NCBI RefSeq assembly: GCF_030622045.1
Contig: NZ_CP130886.1
Location: 6,518,001 to 6,582,000, forward strand
Direction of reading: 5' to 3'
Length of the DNA stretch: 64,000 bases
Source: Planctellipticum variicoloris
GTDB taxonomy: Bacteria; Planctomycetota; Planctomycetia; Planctomycetales; Planctomycetaceae
The translations under genes were made by a program, and so were the position numbers. The notes beneath the pieces are model-generated. The model ran no database searches. It worked only from the letters and a program-made list of their open reading frames with translations, and was not told the origin of the DNA. How positions within the stretch are numbered: the first letter of the stretch is position 1; each line of letters begins with the position of its first letter. Below are positions 34,756-44,213 of the stretch, one piece after another.

Positions 34756-36030
34756 TCAGTTGCCGGCCTTCACGTTCACGCACACGATCTCGCGGTCATC
34801 GCGGAGGTAGAGCATTCCGTTCGCCAGCGCCGGCGCCTGGCGGGTTGACCGCAGCAGCGTCTGTCGCCCCAGCTCTTCGTACTTCTCGGGCGATGCCTTG
34901 ATCACCACCAGCTCTCCCTGCATCGTCGTGGCGAACAGTTTGCCGTCGGCGAGGATCAGATTTCCCTTGCCGAACCGCAGTTCCTGCCACTTTCTCTTGC
35001 CCGTCGCCGCTTCGACACAGGTGAGGTGCGTCACCGGTCCGGCGCTGCCGACGTTGTCGAAGCCGTACAGATGGCCGTCGTGCAGAAGCGCCGTCTGCCA
35101 TTCGGTCCGCAGGACGCTCTTTGGTCCCTGCGATTCCCAGGCGACGGTTGCCTTGTACGAGTCGCCGGTCTTGACGATGTCGAGGAGCGTGCTGCCGTGG
35201 TTCTCGCCGGAGGAAATGAAGACTTTTCCGTCGACCGAAATCGGTGTGGCGATGTTACAGTCGTAGTCGGTCACGTAGGGATAGCGCCACAGCAGCTTGC
35301 CGGTCGCTGGCGCGAGTCCGATGGCGGCTTTCCCTTCGAATGCGACGAGTTGCTGTTCGTCGCCGACGTTGAGCAGCGCGGGGGACGAGTAGCCGGCGGT
35401 GTCCCGACCATTCCCGGCCACGGCCTGCCAGGCCGGCTTCCCGGTTGCGGCATCGAAGGCGGCCACCGTCCCTCGGGAGGCCCCCGCCGTAACGATGACG
35501 TTGTCGCCCAGCAGCAGCGGCGAACAGGCCATGCCGTATTCCGCAGGCTTGCCGCCCAGCTCGCTCACGACATCGTGCGACCAGACGACTTTGCCATCCT
35601 TAACGTCGACGGCGGCCAGGATGCCTTCGCCCGTGTAGACGTAAGCGCGATCACCGGCGAGCGCAGGCGTCGCGCGCGGGCCGGCTCCCATGGGATTGTC
35701 GAATTCCGGGGCGACGGGCACGGCCTGCAGCGTCTTGCCCGTGGTCGCGTCGAGGACCAGGACAATCTGGTCGCCGTCAGTTTGAATCAGTGTGATGGCA
35801 CGGCCGTTGAGGATGGCCACGCCCGACATCCCGGCGCCTCCCTCGACGCGCCAGAGGACTTTCGGTCCATCGGCGGGCCATTGCAGAATCAGGTCCGACT
35901 CGGCGGAGATCCCATTGCGGGCGGGGCCCAGGAATTGCGGCCAGTCGGCGGCTTGAGCGACGTCGGCGAGGAGCAGGATCGCCAGCGAGGCGTAACCGAA
36001 CAAGTGGCGTGGCTGCGATCCGTGCGGCAT
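34756..36030 (-). CDS. Secreted PQQ/BamB-type beta-propeller protein
   Basis: 424 residues with a Sec signal (LAILLLADVAQA). Repeated blades of the PQQ-like type: VLDATTGKTLQ, AVDVKDGKVVWSH, AFDAATGKPAWQA, LAPATGKLLWRY, CVEAATGKRKWQ. The N-terminal DWPQFLGPARNGISAE is a widespread start of planctomycete PQQ-binding-like propellers. None of the catalytic residues of quinoprotein dehydrogenases is evident, so it may be a structural scaffold or binding protein. Periplasmic or surface location. Confidence 0.88.
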   Translation of the reverse strand: MPHGSQPRHLFGYASLAILLLADVAQAADWPQFLGPARNGISAESDLILQWPADGPKVLWRVEGGAGMSGVAILNGRAITLIQTDGDQIVLVLDATTGKTLQAVPVAPEFDNPMGAGPRATPALAGDRAYVYTGEGILAAVDVKDGKVVWSHDVVSELGGKPAEYGMACSPLLLGDNVIVTAGASRGTVAAFDAATGKPAWQAVAGNGRDTAGYSSPALLNVGDEQQLVAFEGKAAIGLAPATGKLLWRYPYVTDYDCNIATPISVDGKVFISSGENHGSTLLDIVKTGDSYKATVAWESQGPKSVLRTEWQTALLHDGHLYGFDNVGSAGPVTHLTCVEAATGKRKWQELRFGKGNLILADGKLFATTMQGELVVIKASPEKYEELGRQTLLRSTRQAPALANGMLYLRDDREIVCVNVKAGN

Positions 36031-36190
36031 GTCGAGGGCTCCGGGGGACTGAATTCACTGCGAGCGTCGACGGCAGGCTAGCGGAAACACCAGCGTCCGC
36101 CAACACCTTTGTGCCGGGGTGGAGTGGCGAGTCTGGATTGCCGGGGGGGGCGCTTCGCTCCTCAACCGGCGACTTCGTCGTCGCAGTCCG

Positions 36191-36245
36191 CCAGGGGTGT
36201 CGCTTCGCTCAACCCCTGGCTACCCTCTTTGACCCCTTCGGGGTC
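36191..36245. repeat. Two-hairpin intergenic element, copy D
   Basis: Arms CCAGGGGT (36191-36198) and ACCCCTGG (36212-36219), then CTACCCTCTTT, then hairpin GACCCCTTCGGGGTC (36231-36245). The layout and partly the sequence match copy A at 635-710. It lies in the 335-base gap 36031-36365, which otherwise shows only the leader of the enoyl-CoA hydratase gene and no other gene. Confidence 0.6.
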
Positions 36246-36365
36246 GAGACGGCACGACAAGGGGTGGCGTATTTCGTCCGAATTGCGTTGGCTGTCCGTT
36301 TTCCTTGACGTTTGAGACAATCGTTGGCATCGATCAATCGCTGCAATGTCCCAGGAATCACCATC

Positions 36366-37151
36366 ATGGAATCCGCTGCTGCTCCCAATCTGCTCGTCGA
36401 ACACTCGGCGGGCGTCGTGCGCGTCACCCTCAATCGGCCTCAGCGTCGCAATGCCCTTTCGGAGGAGCTGCTGACTGAGCTAGGCGGGGCTTTGTCGGCC
36501 ATTGCGACCGATACCACGGCGCGGGTGGTGGTCCTTGGCGCGGCGGGGCCGGTGTTCTGTTCGGGACACGATCTGTCGGAGATGTCCGGGCGGAGCGAAG
36601 AGGAGTACCGCCGGCTGTTCGATCGCTGTTCGCAGGTCATGCAGCAGCTCCGTCAGATTCCGCAGCCGGTGATCGCGCGCGTGCAGGGGCTGGCGACGGC
36701 GGCGGGCTGCCAGCTTGTGGCGGCGTGCGATCTGGCGGTGGCGTCGTCGGAGGCGAAGTTCGCGACGCCGGGCGTGAAGATCGGCCTGTTCTGCACGACG
36801 CCGATGGTGCCGCTGGTGCGGAACATCACTCCCAAACTGGCGATGGAGATGCTGTTGACCGGCCAGCCGCTGAATGCCGAGCGGGCGCTGCAGGCGGGGC
36901 TGATCAACCGGATCGCGGCGCCGGAGGATCTCGACGCGGTCGTCGCCGAGCTGACGGGCGCGATTGTCGCATCGAGCCCGCTGACGGTCCGGCTGGGGAA
37001 GGAGGCGTTCTACCGGCAGATGCATCTCGACGAGCCGACGGCGTACGCCGATGCCGTGGAGGTGATGACGCGGAACGCGGTGGCCCACGACGCGCAGGAA
37101 GGGATCGCGGCGTTCCTGCAGAAGCGGCCGGCGGTGTGGAAGGGGGAGTGA
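36366..37151 (+). CDS. Enoyl-CoA hydratase/isomerase family protein (ECHDC3-like)
   Basis: 261 residues, single crotonase domain. Seen: [20 protein letters not shown]; oxyanion-hole strands [11 protein letters not shown] and [34 protein letters not shown]; and the C-terminal [11 protein letters not shown]. The SGHDL form resembles ECHDC3-type members. The two Glu residues of classical hydratases are not clearly in place, so hydratase activity is not assured. ATG 36366 chosen: AGGA 9 bases upstream, and translation from further upstream looks non-coding. Confidence 0.88.
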   Translation: MESAAAPNLLVEHSAGVVRVTLNRPQRRNALSEELLTELGGALSAIATDTTARVVVLGAAGPVFCSGHDLSEMSGRSEEEYRRLFDRCSQVMQQLRQIPQPVIARVQGLATAAGCQLVAACDLAVASSEAKFATPGVKIGLFCTTPMVPLVRNITPKLAMEMLLTGQPLNAERALQAGLINRIAAPEDLDAVVAELTGAIVASSPLTVRLGKEAFYRQMHLDEPTAYADAVEVMTRNAVAHDAQEGIAAFLQKRPAVWKGE

Positions 37152-37324
37152 GAAGAAATGTCGAATGACGAAGGCGGAATGTCGAAAGTGTCAGATGGCG
37201 AGGAGCCAAGGTTTCGAAAACTCGATCTCATTCCCCAGTTGCCTCCATGTGAAGTCCCCACAGATTCAGCAGCGCGACAATGACGTCGTGCATTTCGGAC
37301 TGGCGCCCGAGGCGACCATCCGCG

Positions 37325-37957
37325 TCAGACTTCTTCATCCGCCGGGAGCATCTGCTCCATCAGCCGGGCAACTTCGGAGTCATCCGACTGGTCTCGTTTT
37401 CGCAGTTCCCGAATCACTTTCTGGCGACGTTCGACGGGATGATTCTGGCTGAGCTTCCATTTTCCTTCGATTCGTTCGATGTCGATCCGGAAGCCGACGA
37501 TCATCGCCAGCAGACGGTCCAGAAAGGTGTTTCGCTCGCCGACCGCCCAGGGGACCGGCCGGGATTTCTCGTAGGCCTCGGTCGTCGCCTGGACGAGCGC
37601 GAACAGACTGTCGGGATCGTCGATCAGCGTCACTCGGCCGTAGACGTGCACCGCCGAGTAGTTCCAGGTCGGGACGACGTTGTCGGCCTCGTACCAGGAC
37701 GGGGAGATGTAGGCGTGCGGCCCTGAGAAAACTGCGAGCACTGCCTGCTCTGCCAGCGATTCCCACTGCAGGTTCGCCCGGGCGACGTGGCCGACAAGTG
37801 CTCCCTGCGGCCCGGCGGCGCGTTCGAGCAGTAACGGGAGGTGTGTCGCGAACGGTTCGCCGTTCACCTGTGAGACCAGCAGGCCGAAGCTGTGTTGCTC
37901 GATAAAATCGTGCAACTTCGCCAGGTCGTGCTCGGCAAAGGCCGCCGGGACGTACAT
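37325..37957 (-). CDS. PaiB-like FMN-binding protein
   Basis: 210 residues, the usual PaiB length. MYVPAAFAEHD at the start, LPLLLE, GHVARANLQW, FSGPHAYISPSWYE and VPTWNYSAVHVYG are the typical motifs of the split-barrel flavin-binding fold. The C-terminal extension (IVGFRIDIERIEGKWKLSQN) is also standard. Annotated in Bacillus as a negative regulator of sporulation and protease genes; here a flavin-dependent or regulatory role is open. Start ATG 37957. Confidence 0.9.
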   Translation of the reverse strand: MYVPAAFAEHDLAKLHDFIEQHSFGLLVSQVNGEPFATHLPLLLERAAGPQGALVGHVARANLQWESLAEQAVLAVFSGPHAYISPSWYEADNVVPTWNYSAVHVYGRVTLIDDPDSLFALVQATTEAYEKSRPVPWAVGERNTFLDRLLAMIVGFRIDIERIEGKWKLSQNHPVERRQKVIRELRKRDQSDDSEVARLMEQMLPADEEV

Positions 37958-38115
37958 GGAGGGTCTTTCGCAAGGGACTGGAGGGGTTCGGAATGCGCGG
38001 ATGGACAATTCGATCGGGAGAATGGTTCGGCGGCTGCCGAGCAGCACTATTATATCGGTGAATCGCGGCATGCGCCGGCGCGTCCGGCAAGTCCCCGAGG
38101 CTCGTGGAGCACCCC

Positions 38116-39927
38116 ATGCAGGTTCGGTTGTTCGCAGTCATCGGATATTGCGTATTCGTCCTCGGTCAGGCGCCCGTGAACGGAGCGGAGACGCTGCTGC
38201 CTGATTTCATCAGGACCGAACAGTTCGACGAGCAGGTCCGCTCGACCCGGCTTTCATCCGGTGTGCGAGTTTTCATCGACGCCCCGGTCCGGCTGCAGAG
38301 GGGCAAACGGCGGCTCGTGATCTTCGCCACGCCCAACGGAAATACTCTGGAGCAGACGCTCGGCTGTGCGGCGGCGAAGGATCTCGACTGGCGTTTCGAC
38401 ATTCAGCACATCGCCGCCCAGGTTCGCCGGCAGCGGGAGGTCACACCCGACGAAGACATTCTGCTCGCCGTGGTGCAGGCGCCCCAGTTGAGCTGGCCCG
38501 CCTTTCGACAGCAGCGGCCTGAGGCGGGTGAGATCGTTCGCGACCTGGTGGCGAATCTGACCCGCGAATTCGCGGCAGACCACGTCGACCTCGCCTGCCA
38601 CAGCGGCGGCGGGTCCTTTGTGCATGGATGGATTGAGGCAGTCGACGCGATCCCAGACGCGATTGAGCGGATCGCATTCCTCGACGCGAACTATTCCTAC
38701 TCCGACGAGAAGCATGCCGACAAGCTGCTGGCGTGGCTCAAGGGGAGTCCTTCGCGGCGGCTGGTTGTTATTGCCTACGACGATCGGGAGATCACGTTCA
38801 ACGGGAAAAAGGTGGTCGGTCCGGACGGCGGCACGTTCCGGGCGACCGACCGCTTGCTGGCCCATGTCCGCAAGGATTCTCCGCTGACGGAATCCGAGTT
38901 AGGGCCGTTCCGACGGACAACTGCGCTCGACGGCCAAGTGCAAGTCTTCGTCCATCCCAATCCCGAGAACAAGATCCTGCACACGGCTCTCGTCGGCGAG
39001 ATGAACGGACTGCTGCAGAGCCTGACCGTCGGCGGACCTCGGGAGGATGCCTGGGGCCGGTTCGGCGGACCACGCGCCTATACGGCCTGGGTTCAGTCGG
39101 CCCCGTTTGCAGAAGCGAAGCCCCCGGCGGCGGTCGTGGCGAACGATGTTTCCGCACGCAGCCTGCCGCTGCCACCCCGTCCGGCGGATGCCGTCACCGG
39201 ATCGGAGTTCTACCGGCAGGTTGCCGACCTCGATCGCGTCGCTCGCGAAGCCGCCGTCGTCCGCGAGATCACCCGCGGGAACATCCCCGAGTTTCTCCGC
39301 CGGCTGGTACCGATCCGAGTGGCCGCGACGGATGCCACCGGCCAGTCGCATTCGGCAGTTTATTACGTGACGTCAGACTATCTCGCCGTCGGTTCCGACG
39401 CGGATTTCTTCCGTCTGCCGCTGACGCCTTACACGGGAGCGATCCTCGCCGGCAAGCTGCAGGCGTCGCTGATCACGACAAAGATCTCGGACGACATCTT
39501 TGCCGCCGCGTCGCGGAGAGTTCCGCCCAGACCGCTGAGGGAGAATCGCGACGCCCTGGCGACGTTCTTCGAGCATCAGTGGCTGATCGAGAAGCAGTTC
39601 GAAGGGCAGCCTCCCGGTCCGCTGACGGCGGGGATCAAGAAAGATGTGGTGCTCAGCAATCGCCTGCGCGAGAAGCCGCACAAGGTGGCGATCTACGGCT
39701 GGCATCAGCCGGACGGCCGCCCGATCCAGACTCTGTATGTCGGCCATGTCGACTGGTATCTGGATTACAGCCACGGCGTGCGGTTGATGGCCAGTGAGCT
39801 CCTCGTCGATGGACGGCCGATGGCGGTCGCGGAAGTGCTGCAGGACCCGCAGCTCCATGCGTTACTTTGCGACGAGGGGCCGATTGATGTGAAAGATGTT
39901 GTGAAGAGGGCGGACTGGCGACCGTAG
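38116..39927 (+). CDS. Secreted protein of unknown function with a serine-hydrolase-like elbow
   Basis: 603 residues; N-terminal hydrophobic signal (MQVRLFAVIGYCVFVLGQAPVNG). Residues ~40-250 look like an alpha/beta fold: RLVIFATPNGNTLEQ, LLAVVQAP, and VDLACHSGGGSFVHGW, where CHSGGG resembles a nucleophile elbow. The last ~200 residues form a distinct module (VAIYGWHQPDGRPIQTLYVG...DYSHGVRLM) with His/Asp-rich loops. I do not recognise a named family. ATG 38116 has GGAG 6 bases upstream; ATG 38104 is an alternative. Confidence 0.75.
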   Translation: MQVRLFAVIGYCVFVLGQAPVNGAETLLPDFIRTEQFDEQVRSTRLSSGVRVFIDAPVRLQRGKRRLVIFATPNGNTLEQTLGCAAAKDLDWRFDIQHIAAQVRRQREVTPDEDILLAVVQAPQLSWPAFRQQRPEAGEIVRDLVANLTREFAADHVDLACHSGGGSFVHGWIEAVDAIPDAIERIAFLDANYSYSDEKHADKLLAWLKGSPSRRLVVIAYDDREITFNGKKVVGPDGGTFRATDRLLAHVRKDSPLTESELGPFRRTTALDGQVQVFVHPNPENKILHTALVGEMNGLLQSLTVGGPREDAWGRFGGPRAYTAWVQSAPFAEAKPPAAVVANDVSARSLPLPPRPADAVTGSEFYRQVADLDRVAREAAVVREITRGNIPEFLRRLVPIRVAATDATGQSHSAVYYVTSDYLAVGSDADFFRLPLTPYTGAILAGKLQASLITTKISDDIFAAASRRVPPRPLRENRDALATFFEHQWLIEKQFEGQPPGPLTAGIKKDVVLSNRLREKPHKVAIYGWHQPDGRPIQTLYVGHVDWYLDYSHGVRLMASELLVDGRPMAVAEVLQDPQLHALLCDEGPIDVKDVVKRADWRP

Positions 39928-39963
39928 GGCGGCTGCCTGCGGCAAAGCCTTGACCACTTCATC

Positions 39964-40641
39964 TCACTCCACAACCACCAGCGCATCGGCCAGTTCGTTG
40001 ACGTCGTCCTCGCTGCGCGGCAGGACCGTTCGCAGTCGTTGCCCGGCGACTTCGAGCGTGGCGCACAGGGCATCGACTGGCGTGCGGTGCTGGAGCTGCT
40101 GTGTCAGTTCCTGGCAGAGGGAGTCGATCTGGTCCTGGCCGAGTTTCTCAAGGACGCTCTGGTCCGCGATCACCGCCGCCATCCGCTCGTAGAGCGACAC
40201 GTACAGCAGCAGCCCGGAACCGCCCGCCGTGTGATGCACGCGCTGGTCGTAGAAAACCGACCGGGCCCGCAGCAGGACTTCTTCTTCCATCTGTCGGTAC
40301 GGGGTGAACGGTCGCCGGAGTTCCGGCAACCGGCTGGCCAGAATGGCACCGACCAGAAAGCCCGCCACGACGGCCGCGAGCAGGGCGACGAGCTGCCCGC
40401 CCGGCGACGGATGCCCCCAGCTACCGCTGTCTGCGACGGTCGAGGGGAGCATCATCCAGACGACGGCCAGCGCCAGCAGGCCCCCCCACAGCCCGACGAC
40501 GTCTTCCGCCCGATCGTACCGACCGGAGCACTGCGCCACGACCGGCACGAGCTCCGCGCTGGTCACGGACTCCGCGTCCCGGACGGCCCGATTGACTCGT
40601 TCGCGATCAGCATCGCTGATTCGATGGTCTGGTTCTGTCAC
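39964..40641 (-). CDS. TPM-domain membrane protein
   Basis: 225 residues. N-terminal DADRERVNRAVRDAESVTSAELVPVV, two central membrane segments (VVGLWGGLLALAVVWMML; LVALLAAVVAGFLVGAILA), and a C-terminal TPM-like part (GSGLLLYVSLYERMAAVIAD). TPM domains are exported or membrane-facing folds linked to phosphatase activity or photosystem repair. Start GTG 40641 (GGGG 6 bases upstream) is preferred over TTG 40665. It directly follows the second TPM gene, so the two form an operon. Confidence 0.78.
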   Translation of the reverse strand: MTEPDHRISDADRERVNRAVRDAESVTSAELVPVVAQCSGRYDRAEDVVGLWGGLLALAVVWMMLPSTVADSGSWGHPSPGGQLVALLAAVVAGFLVGAILASRLPELRRPFTPYRQMEEEVLLRARSVFYDQRVHHTAGGSGLLLYVSLYERMAAVIADQSVLEKLGQDQIDSLCQELTQQLQHRTPVDALCATLEVAGQRLRTVLPRSEDDVNELADALVVVE

Positions 40642-40665
40642 GTTTCGCCCCGTCTCCGTTGCCAA

Positions 40666-41475
40666 TTACCAGGAACCGGATGCTCCGCCGCCCCCGGAGA
40701 AGCCGCCGCCGAACGATCCCCCGGAGTAACCGCCGCCTCCGGAACTGGATCGGCTGGTGGCCATTTGATAGAGAATTGTCCCGATCACGGCGAAGACGAC
40801 GCCCCAGAAGAGCCACGCCCAGCCGCTCGATCCCCGCCGGATCAGCGAGACGACGGTGAAAATCAACAGCCCGACGAATGCCAGGCCGATCCAGTAGTGC
40901 GACGCCGGTCGTGGCGGTGCGACTGCCTGTGGAAGTTTCAGGTCCCGCGCCAGTTTGTCGAGACCCTCGACGCCGGCGACGATGCCGCCGGAGAAGTCGC
41001 CCGCCTTGAAATGCGGAATGATCAGCTCATCCATGATTTTCTGGGCGGCGACATCCTTGTCGTGCCGCCAGCCCGCTCCCAGCTCGATTCTCGCCTTGCG
41101 GTCGTCGCGCGAGACGAGCAGCAGCATGCCGTAGTTCCAGGGATTCTCGCCCAGCTTGGCCGGCCCGATTTCCCACTGGTCGAAGAGTAGCCGGGCGAAG
41201 GTTTCGATCCGCAGACCCGCTCCGCCGTGCGCGGCCATCGACTCGATGGTGACCACGATGATCGGCGCGGCCTTGTCGGTCAGGAGCTTGTCGGCGAGCT
41301 GCCGGATTTTCAGCTCGTCGGCCTCGCTGATCAGGTTCGCATTGTCGACGATAAAGTCTCGCGGCCCCGGTCGTTCGAGGTTGATGCGATTCGCATCCTG
41401 AGCCTGCAGCAGGCTTCCCGCCGCAACAGCGGTCAGAACGCACAGTCGAGCCAGCGTTGCAACGGGAAACGACAT
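40666..41475 (-). CDS. YgcG-family TPM protein with Gly/Ser-rich tail
   Basis: 269 residues. A Sec signal is followed by a TPM domain (PGPRDFIVDNANLISEADELKIRQLADKL...VVTIES; YGMLLLVSRDDRKARIELGAGW), a membrane anchor (WIGLAFVGLLIFTVVSLIR and a second segment), and a C-terminal SGGGGYSGGSFGGGFSGG tail ending in W, typical of YgcG-like proteins. Function in envelope maintenance is inferred. Start ATG 41475 begins the signal peptide. Cotranscribed with the TPM gene downstream. Confidence 0.88.
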   Translation of the reverse strand: MSFPVATLARLCVLTAVAAGSLLQAQDANRINLERPGPRDFIVDNANLISEADELKIRQLADKLLTDKAAPIIVVTIESMAAHGGAGLRIETFARLLFDQWEIGPAKLGENPWNYGMLLLVSRDDRKARIELGAGWRHDKDVAAQKIMDELIIPHFKAGDFSGGIVAGVEGLDKLARDLKLPQAVAPPRPASHYWIGLAFVGLLIFTVVSLIRRGSSGWAWLFWGVVFAVIGTILYQMATSRSSSGGGGYSGGSFGGGFSGGGGASGSW

Positions 41476-41717
41476 TTTGAACGGCCCTGGCAAAGGATTG
41501 TCTCGACTGCGGTCAGTTTTGGCAGAGATCGATAACGCTGCCGGCCCGTCGTCGGATCACCAGCCAACTTGGCCCGCCCGCGAATCGCAGACATGCAGTC
41601 TCGTCCAGACGCTCTTCCGGAACCAGTGTGATCGCTGGAAACTGAACAAACTTCTTTCCTTCCGCGGAGAGACTCGGCATCATAGCGGCCGTTCGAGCCA
41701 CACGAGGAACTCCCAGG

Positions 41718-43514
41718 ATGTTGACTGTGAATTGCCGCGCTTTGTCCGCTCTGTTGACCGGCCTGCTGATGGCGTTGGCCGTCGCGTCTTCGACTCCGGC
41801 GTCCGCCGCCGACAAGCATTCGCTCGACACGTTCGAGCGGAAGCCGCTCACGACGGAATACTACTCCGAGGGGGCCAACGGCGGGGATCTGAATCACGAC
41901 GGTCACGGCGACGCCGTTTACGGCCCGCACTGGTACGAAGGCCCCGATTTCACCACGAAGCATGAGATTTATGCTCCCAGGCCGCAGAACCGAGAAGGCT
42001 ATTCCGATCACTTCTTCGCCTGGATCTACGACTTCGACGGCGACGGCTGGAAAGACGTCTTCACGGTCGGTTTTCCCGGGACGCCGGCGTACGTCTATCA
42101 GAACCCCGGCGCGGGTGCCTTCGACAAGCACTGGCAGAAGCACCAGGTGTTCGATTCGGTCGCCAACGAATCGCCGCAGCTCATCAATCTGGTCGGCGAC
42201 GAGCGTCCCGAACTGGTCTGCACTCGCGGAGGCTTTTTCGGCTTTGCGACGATCGACTGGGAGAAGCCGCTCGAAGCTTGGAAGTTCCACCAGATTTCCG
42301 AGAAGGTGACCGCCGACCGGTTCGGGCACGGCCTCGGGATCGGCGATGTCAACGGCGACGGTCGATTGGACATTATCCACGCCAAGGGCTGGTACGAGCA
42401 GCCTGCCGAAGCTGCGACGACGTCCCGCTGGCCGTCGCACGACGCCGATTTCACCAACGCCTATGGCGGGGCCGAGATGTATGCCTACGACGTCGATGGC
42501 GACGGCGACAATGATGTCATCACCAGCCTGGCCGCCCACGACTTCGGCCTGTCCTGGTTTGAACAGGTTCAGCAGGACGGCGAGATCGCCTTCAAGCCGC
42601 ACTTGATTATGGGCTCGCACGCCGCCGAGAACCGGTACGGGCTGGTCTTCAGCGAGCTGCATTCGGTGGCGCTGGCGGATATCGACGGCGACGGACTGCA
42701 GGATATTGTGACCGGCAAGACCTACTATTCGCACCACAAAGGGAGCCCGATGTGGGATGCGGGGGCGGTGATCTACTGGTTCCGGCTCGTCCGCGGTCCG
42801 GACGGCGTGGACTGGGCGCCGTATCGGATCGACGACGTGGCGGGCGTCGGCCGGCAGATTTCGGTGGTTGATCTCAACAAGGACAATCTGCCGGACATCG
42901 TCGTCGGCGGCATGGTCGGGGGGCACGTTTTGCTGCACCGCCGGACTGAAGTCGACAAAGCGACTTGGGACGCCGCCCAGCCGAAACGCTATCAGGGGCC
43001 GCCGGCGCCGTCGGCCGAAGGAGCGAGAGCTCTCCGCGGGCCGAAGGTGACCCCGGACGAAACGACCGGCGAAGTCGCCGGGGTTCTGGAAGGGGAATCG
43101 CTGAAGACGAAGACGTCGTCGGGCAACGTCGGGACGCAGGCCATGACCGGCTTTACCGGCGACAAGTGGAGCGGCGGCAAACAGCTCTTCTGGACCGGTG
43201 GCCGGCCGGGGGACACGCTGAAGGTGATGCTGCCCGAGCAGGCCGGTCCGGCGGAGCTGGATGTTGTCCTGACCTGCGCGCGAGACTATGGGATTGTGCA
43301 ACTCGCGCTGGATGGGCAGCCGCTCGGCAAGCCGATTGATCTCTACGATCCGCAGGTCGTCACCACGGGGGTGTTGACTTTTTCCAAGCTGGCGCTGAAA
43401 CCCGGTCCGCATGTGCTGTCGCTCCAGATCGTCGGGGCCAACGCCAAGGCGGCGAAGTCGTACTTGGTTGGCATTGACTACGTCCGACTGCGCGCCGAAC
43501 AGGCCCGCCGTTGA
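41718..43514 (+). CDS. Secreted FG-GAP/VCBS repeat protein
   Basis: 598 residues with a Sec signal (ending TPASAA). Calcium-binding FG-GAP motifs recur: DLNHDGHGD, DFDGDGWKD, DVNGDGRLD, DVDGDGDND, DIDGDGLQD, DLNKDNLPD. These make a beta-propeller of integrin-alpha type (about residues 40-390). The C-terminal ~200 residues (EVAGVLEGESLKTKTSSG...YLVGIDYVRLR) form a jelly-roll-like module that may bind carbohydrate. Probable surface or extracellular protein; its ligand is unknown. Start ATG 41718 with AGGAA upstream. Confidence 0.88.
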   Translation: MLTVNCRALSALLTGLLMALAVASSTPASAADKHSLDTFERKPLTTEYYSEGANGGDLNHDGHGDAVYGPHWYEGPDFTTKHEIYAPRPQNREGYSDHFFAWIYDFDGDGWKDVFTVGFPGTPAYVYQNPGAGAFDKHWQKHQVFDSVANESPQLINLVGDERPELVCTRGGFFGFATIDWEKPLEAWKFHQISEKVTADRFGHGLGIGDVNGDGRLDIIHAKGWYEQPAEAATTSRWPSHDADFTNAYGGAEMYAYDVDGDGDNDVITSLAAHDFGLSWFEQVQQDGEIAFKPHLIMGSHAAENRYGLVFSELHSVALADIDGDGLQDIVTGKTYYSHHKGSPMWDAGAVIYWFRLVRGPDGVDWAPYRIDDVAGVGRQISVVDLNKDNLPDIVVGGMVGGHVLLHRRTEVDKATWDAAQPKRYQGPPAPSAEGARALRGPKVTPDETTGEVAGVLEGESLKTKTSSGNVGTQAMTGFTGDKWSGGKQLFWTGGRPGDTLKVMLPEQAGPAELDVVLTCARDYGIVQLALDGQPLGKPIDLYDPQVVTTGVLTFSKLALKPGPHVLSLQIVGANAKAAKSYLVGIDYVRLRAEQARR

Positions 43515-43653
43515 AACCAAACGGCGTCGTCGAACGCGTACAGGACCATGCGGAGTCCGGCGCGACTGCATTCGCTTGACGGTGGAATGGGGGCGCCGAC
43601 ATTGTGTGTCTGTTGATGTCCCGTGCAGCGCCCTTCAGTCAGGTCACGTCGCA

Positions 43654-44118
43654 ATGTCCGCAACCGCCGGTTCGATCGAAGTTCGGCAGATGTTCGCCAC
43701 CGACCTGCAGCGGGGCTTCCTCGACTGCCTGGCGGCGTTTTCCGCGCTGCAGTTGACCGAGGACGAGGCGATCGGCGTCTTTCAGCATCGGTTGCGGGCA
43801 CGAATTTCGACGTTTGTCGCCCTGGAAAATGATCGGGTGATCGGAACTGCATCGCTGTTTATCGAGCCCAAGTTCCTGCACAACGGCGGTCTGGTCGGGC
43901 ACATTGAGGATGTCGCCGTGCATCCGGATCTGCAGGGGCGGGGCATCGGCGGGATGATCGTCCGGCATCTGATCGAGATCAGCCGTCAGCACGGCTGTTA
44001 TAAGGTGATTCTGGATTGCGCGGAGACGCTGATTCCGTATTACGAGAAGCTGGGGTTTCGCCAGTGGGCGAGCGGCATGCGGATGGATTTGCCAGTGGAA
44101 AAATCGGCGGGGCATTGA
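43654..44118 (+). CDS. GNAT acetyltransferase, GNA1-like
   Basis: 154 residues, the size of glucosamine-6-phosphate N-acetyltransferase. The GNAT core is clear: VGHIEDVAVHPDLQGRGIGGMIVRHLIEI (acetyl-CoA loop QGRGIG) and the GNA1-like C-terminal CYKVILDCAETLIPYYEKLGFRQ. The IEDVAV and YYEKLGF forms fit GNA1 better than most GNATs. If correct it would feed UDP-GlcNAc synthesis, a route more usual in eukaryotes than in bacteria. Substrate inferred. Start ATG 43654 has only a weak ribosome site. Confidence 0.82.
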   Translation: MSATAGSIEVRQMFATDLQRGFLDCLAAFSALQLTEDEAIGVFQHRLRARISTFVALENDRVIGTASLFIEPKFLHNGGLVGHIEDVAVHPDLQGRGIGGMIVRHLIEISRQHGCYKVILDCAETLIPYYEKLGFRQWASGMRMDLPVEKSAGH

Positions 44119-44213
44119 TCCGTGCGCGGCAGAGCCTCGTTTGACTCCTGTCTCTGCCGGACCAACAATGCGGCCACGGGCCGACAGACCAATACTTGTG
44201 AAGGACTTCCGCA

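Noticed and set aside
41513-41851. 112-codon minus-strand frame before the FG-GAP gene
   Set aside because: Overlaps the signal peptide of the FG-GAP gene on the other strand and has no clear ribosome site; may be a shadow of the promoter region.
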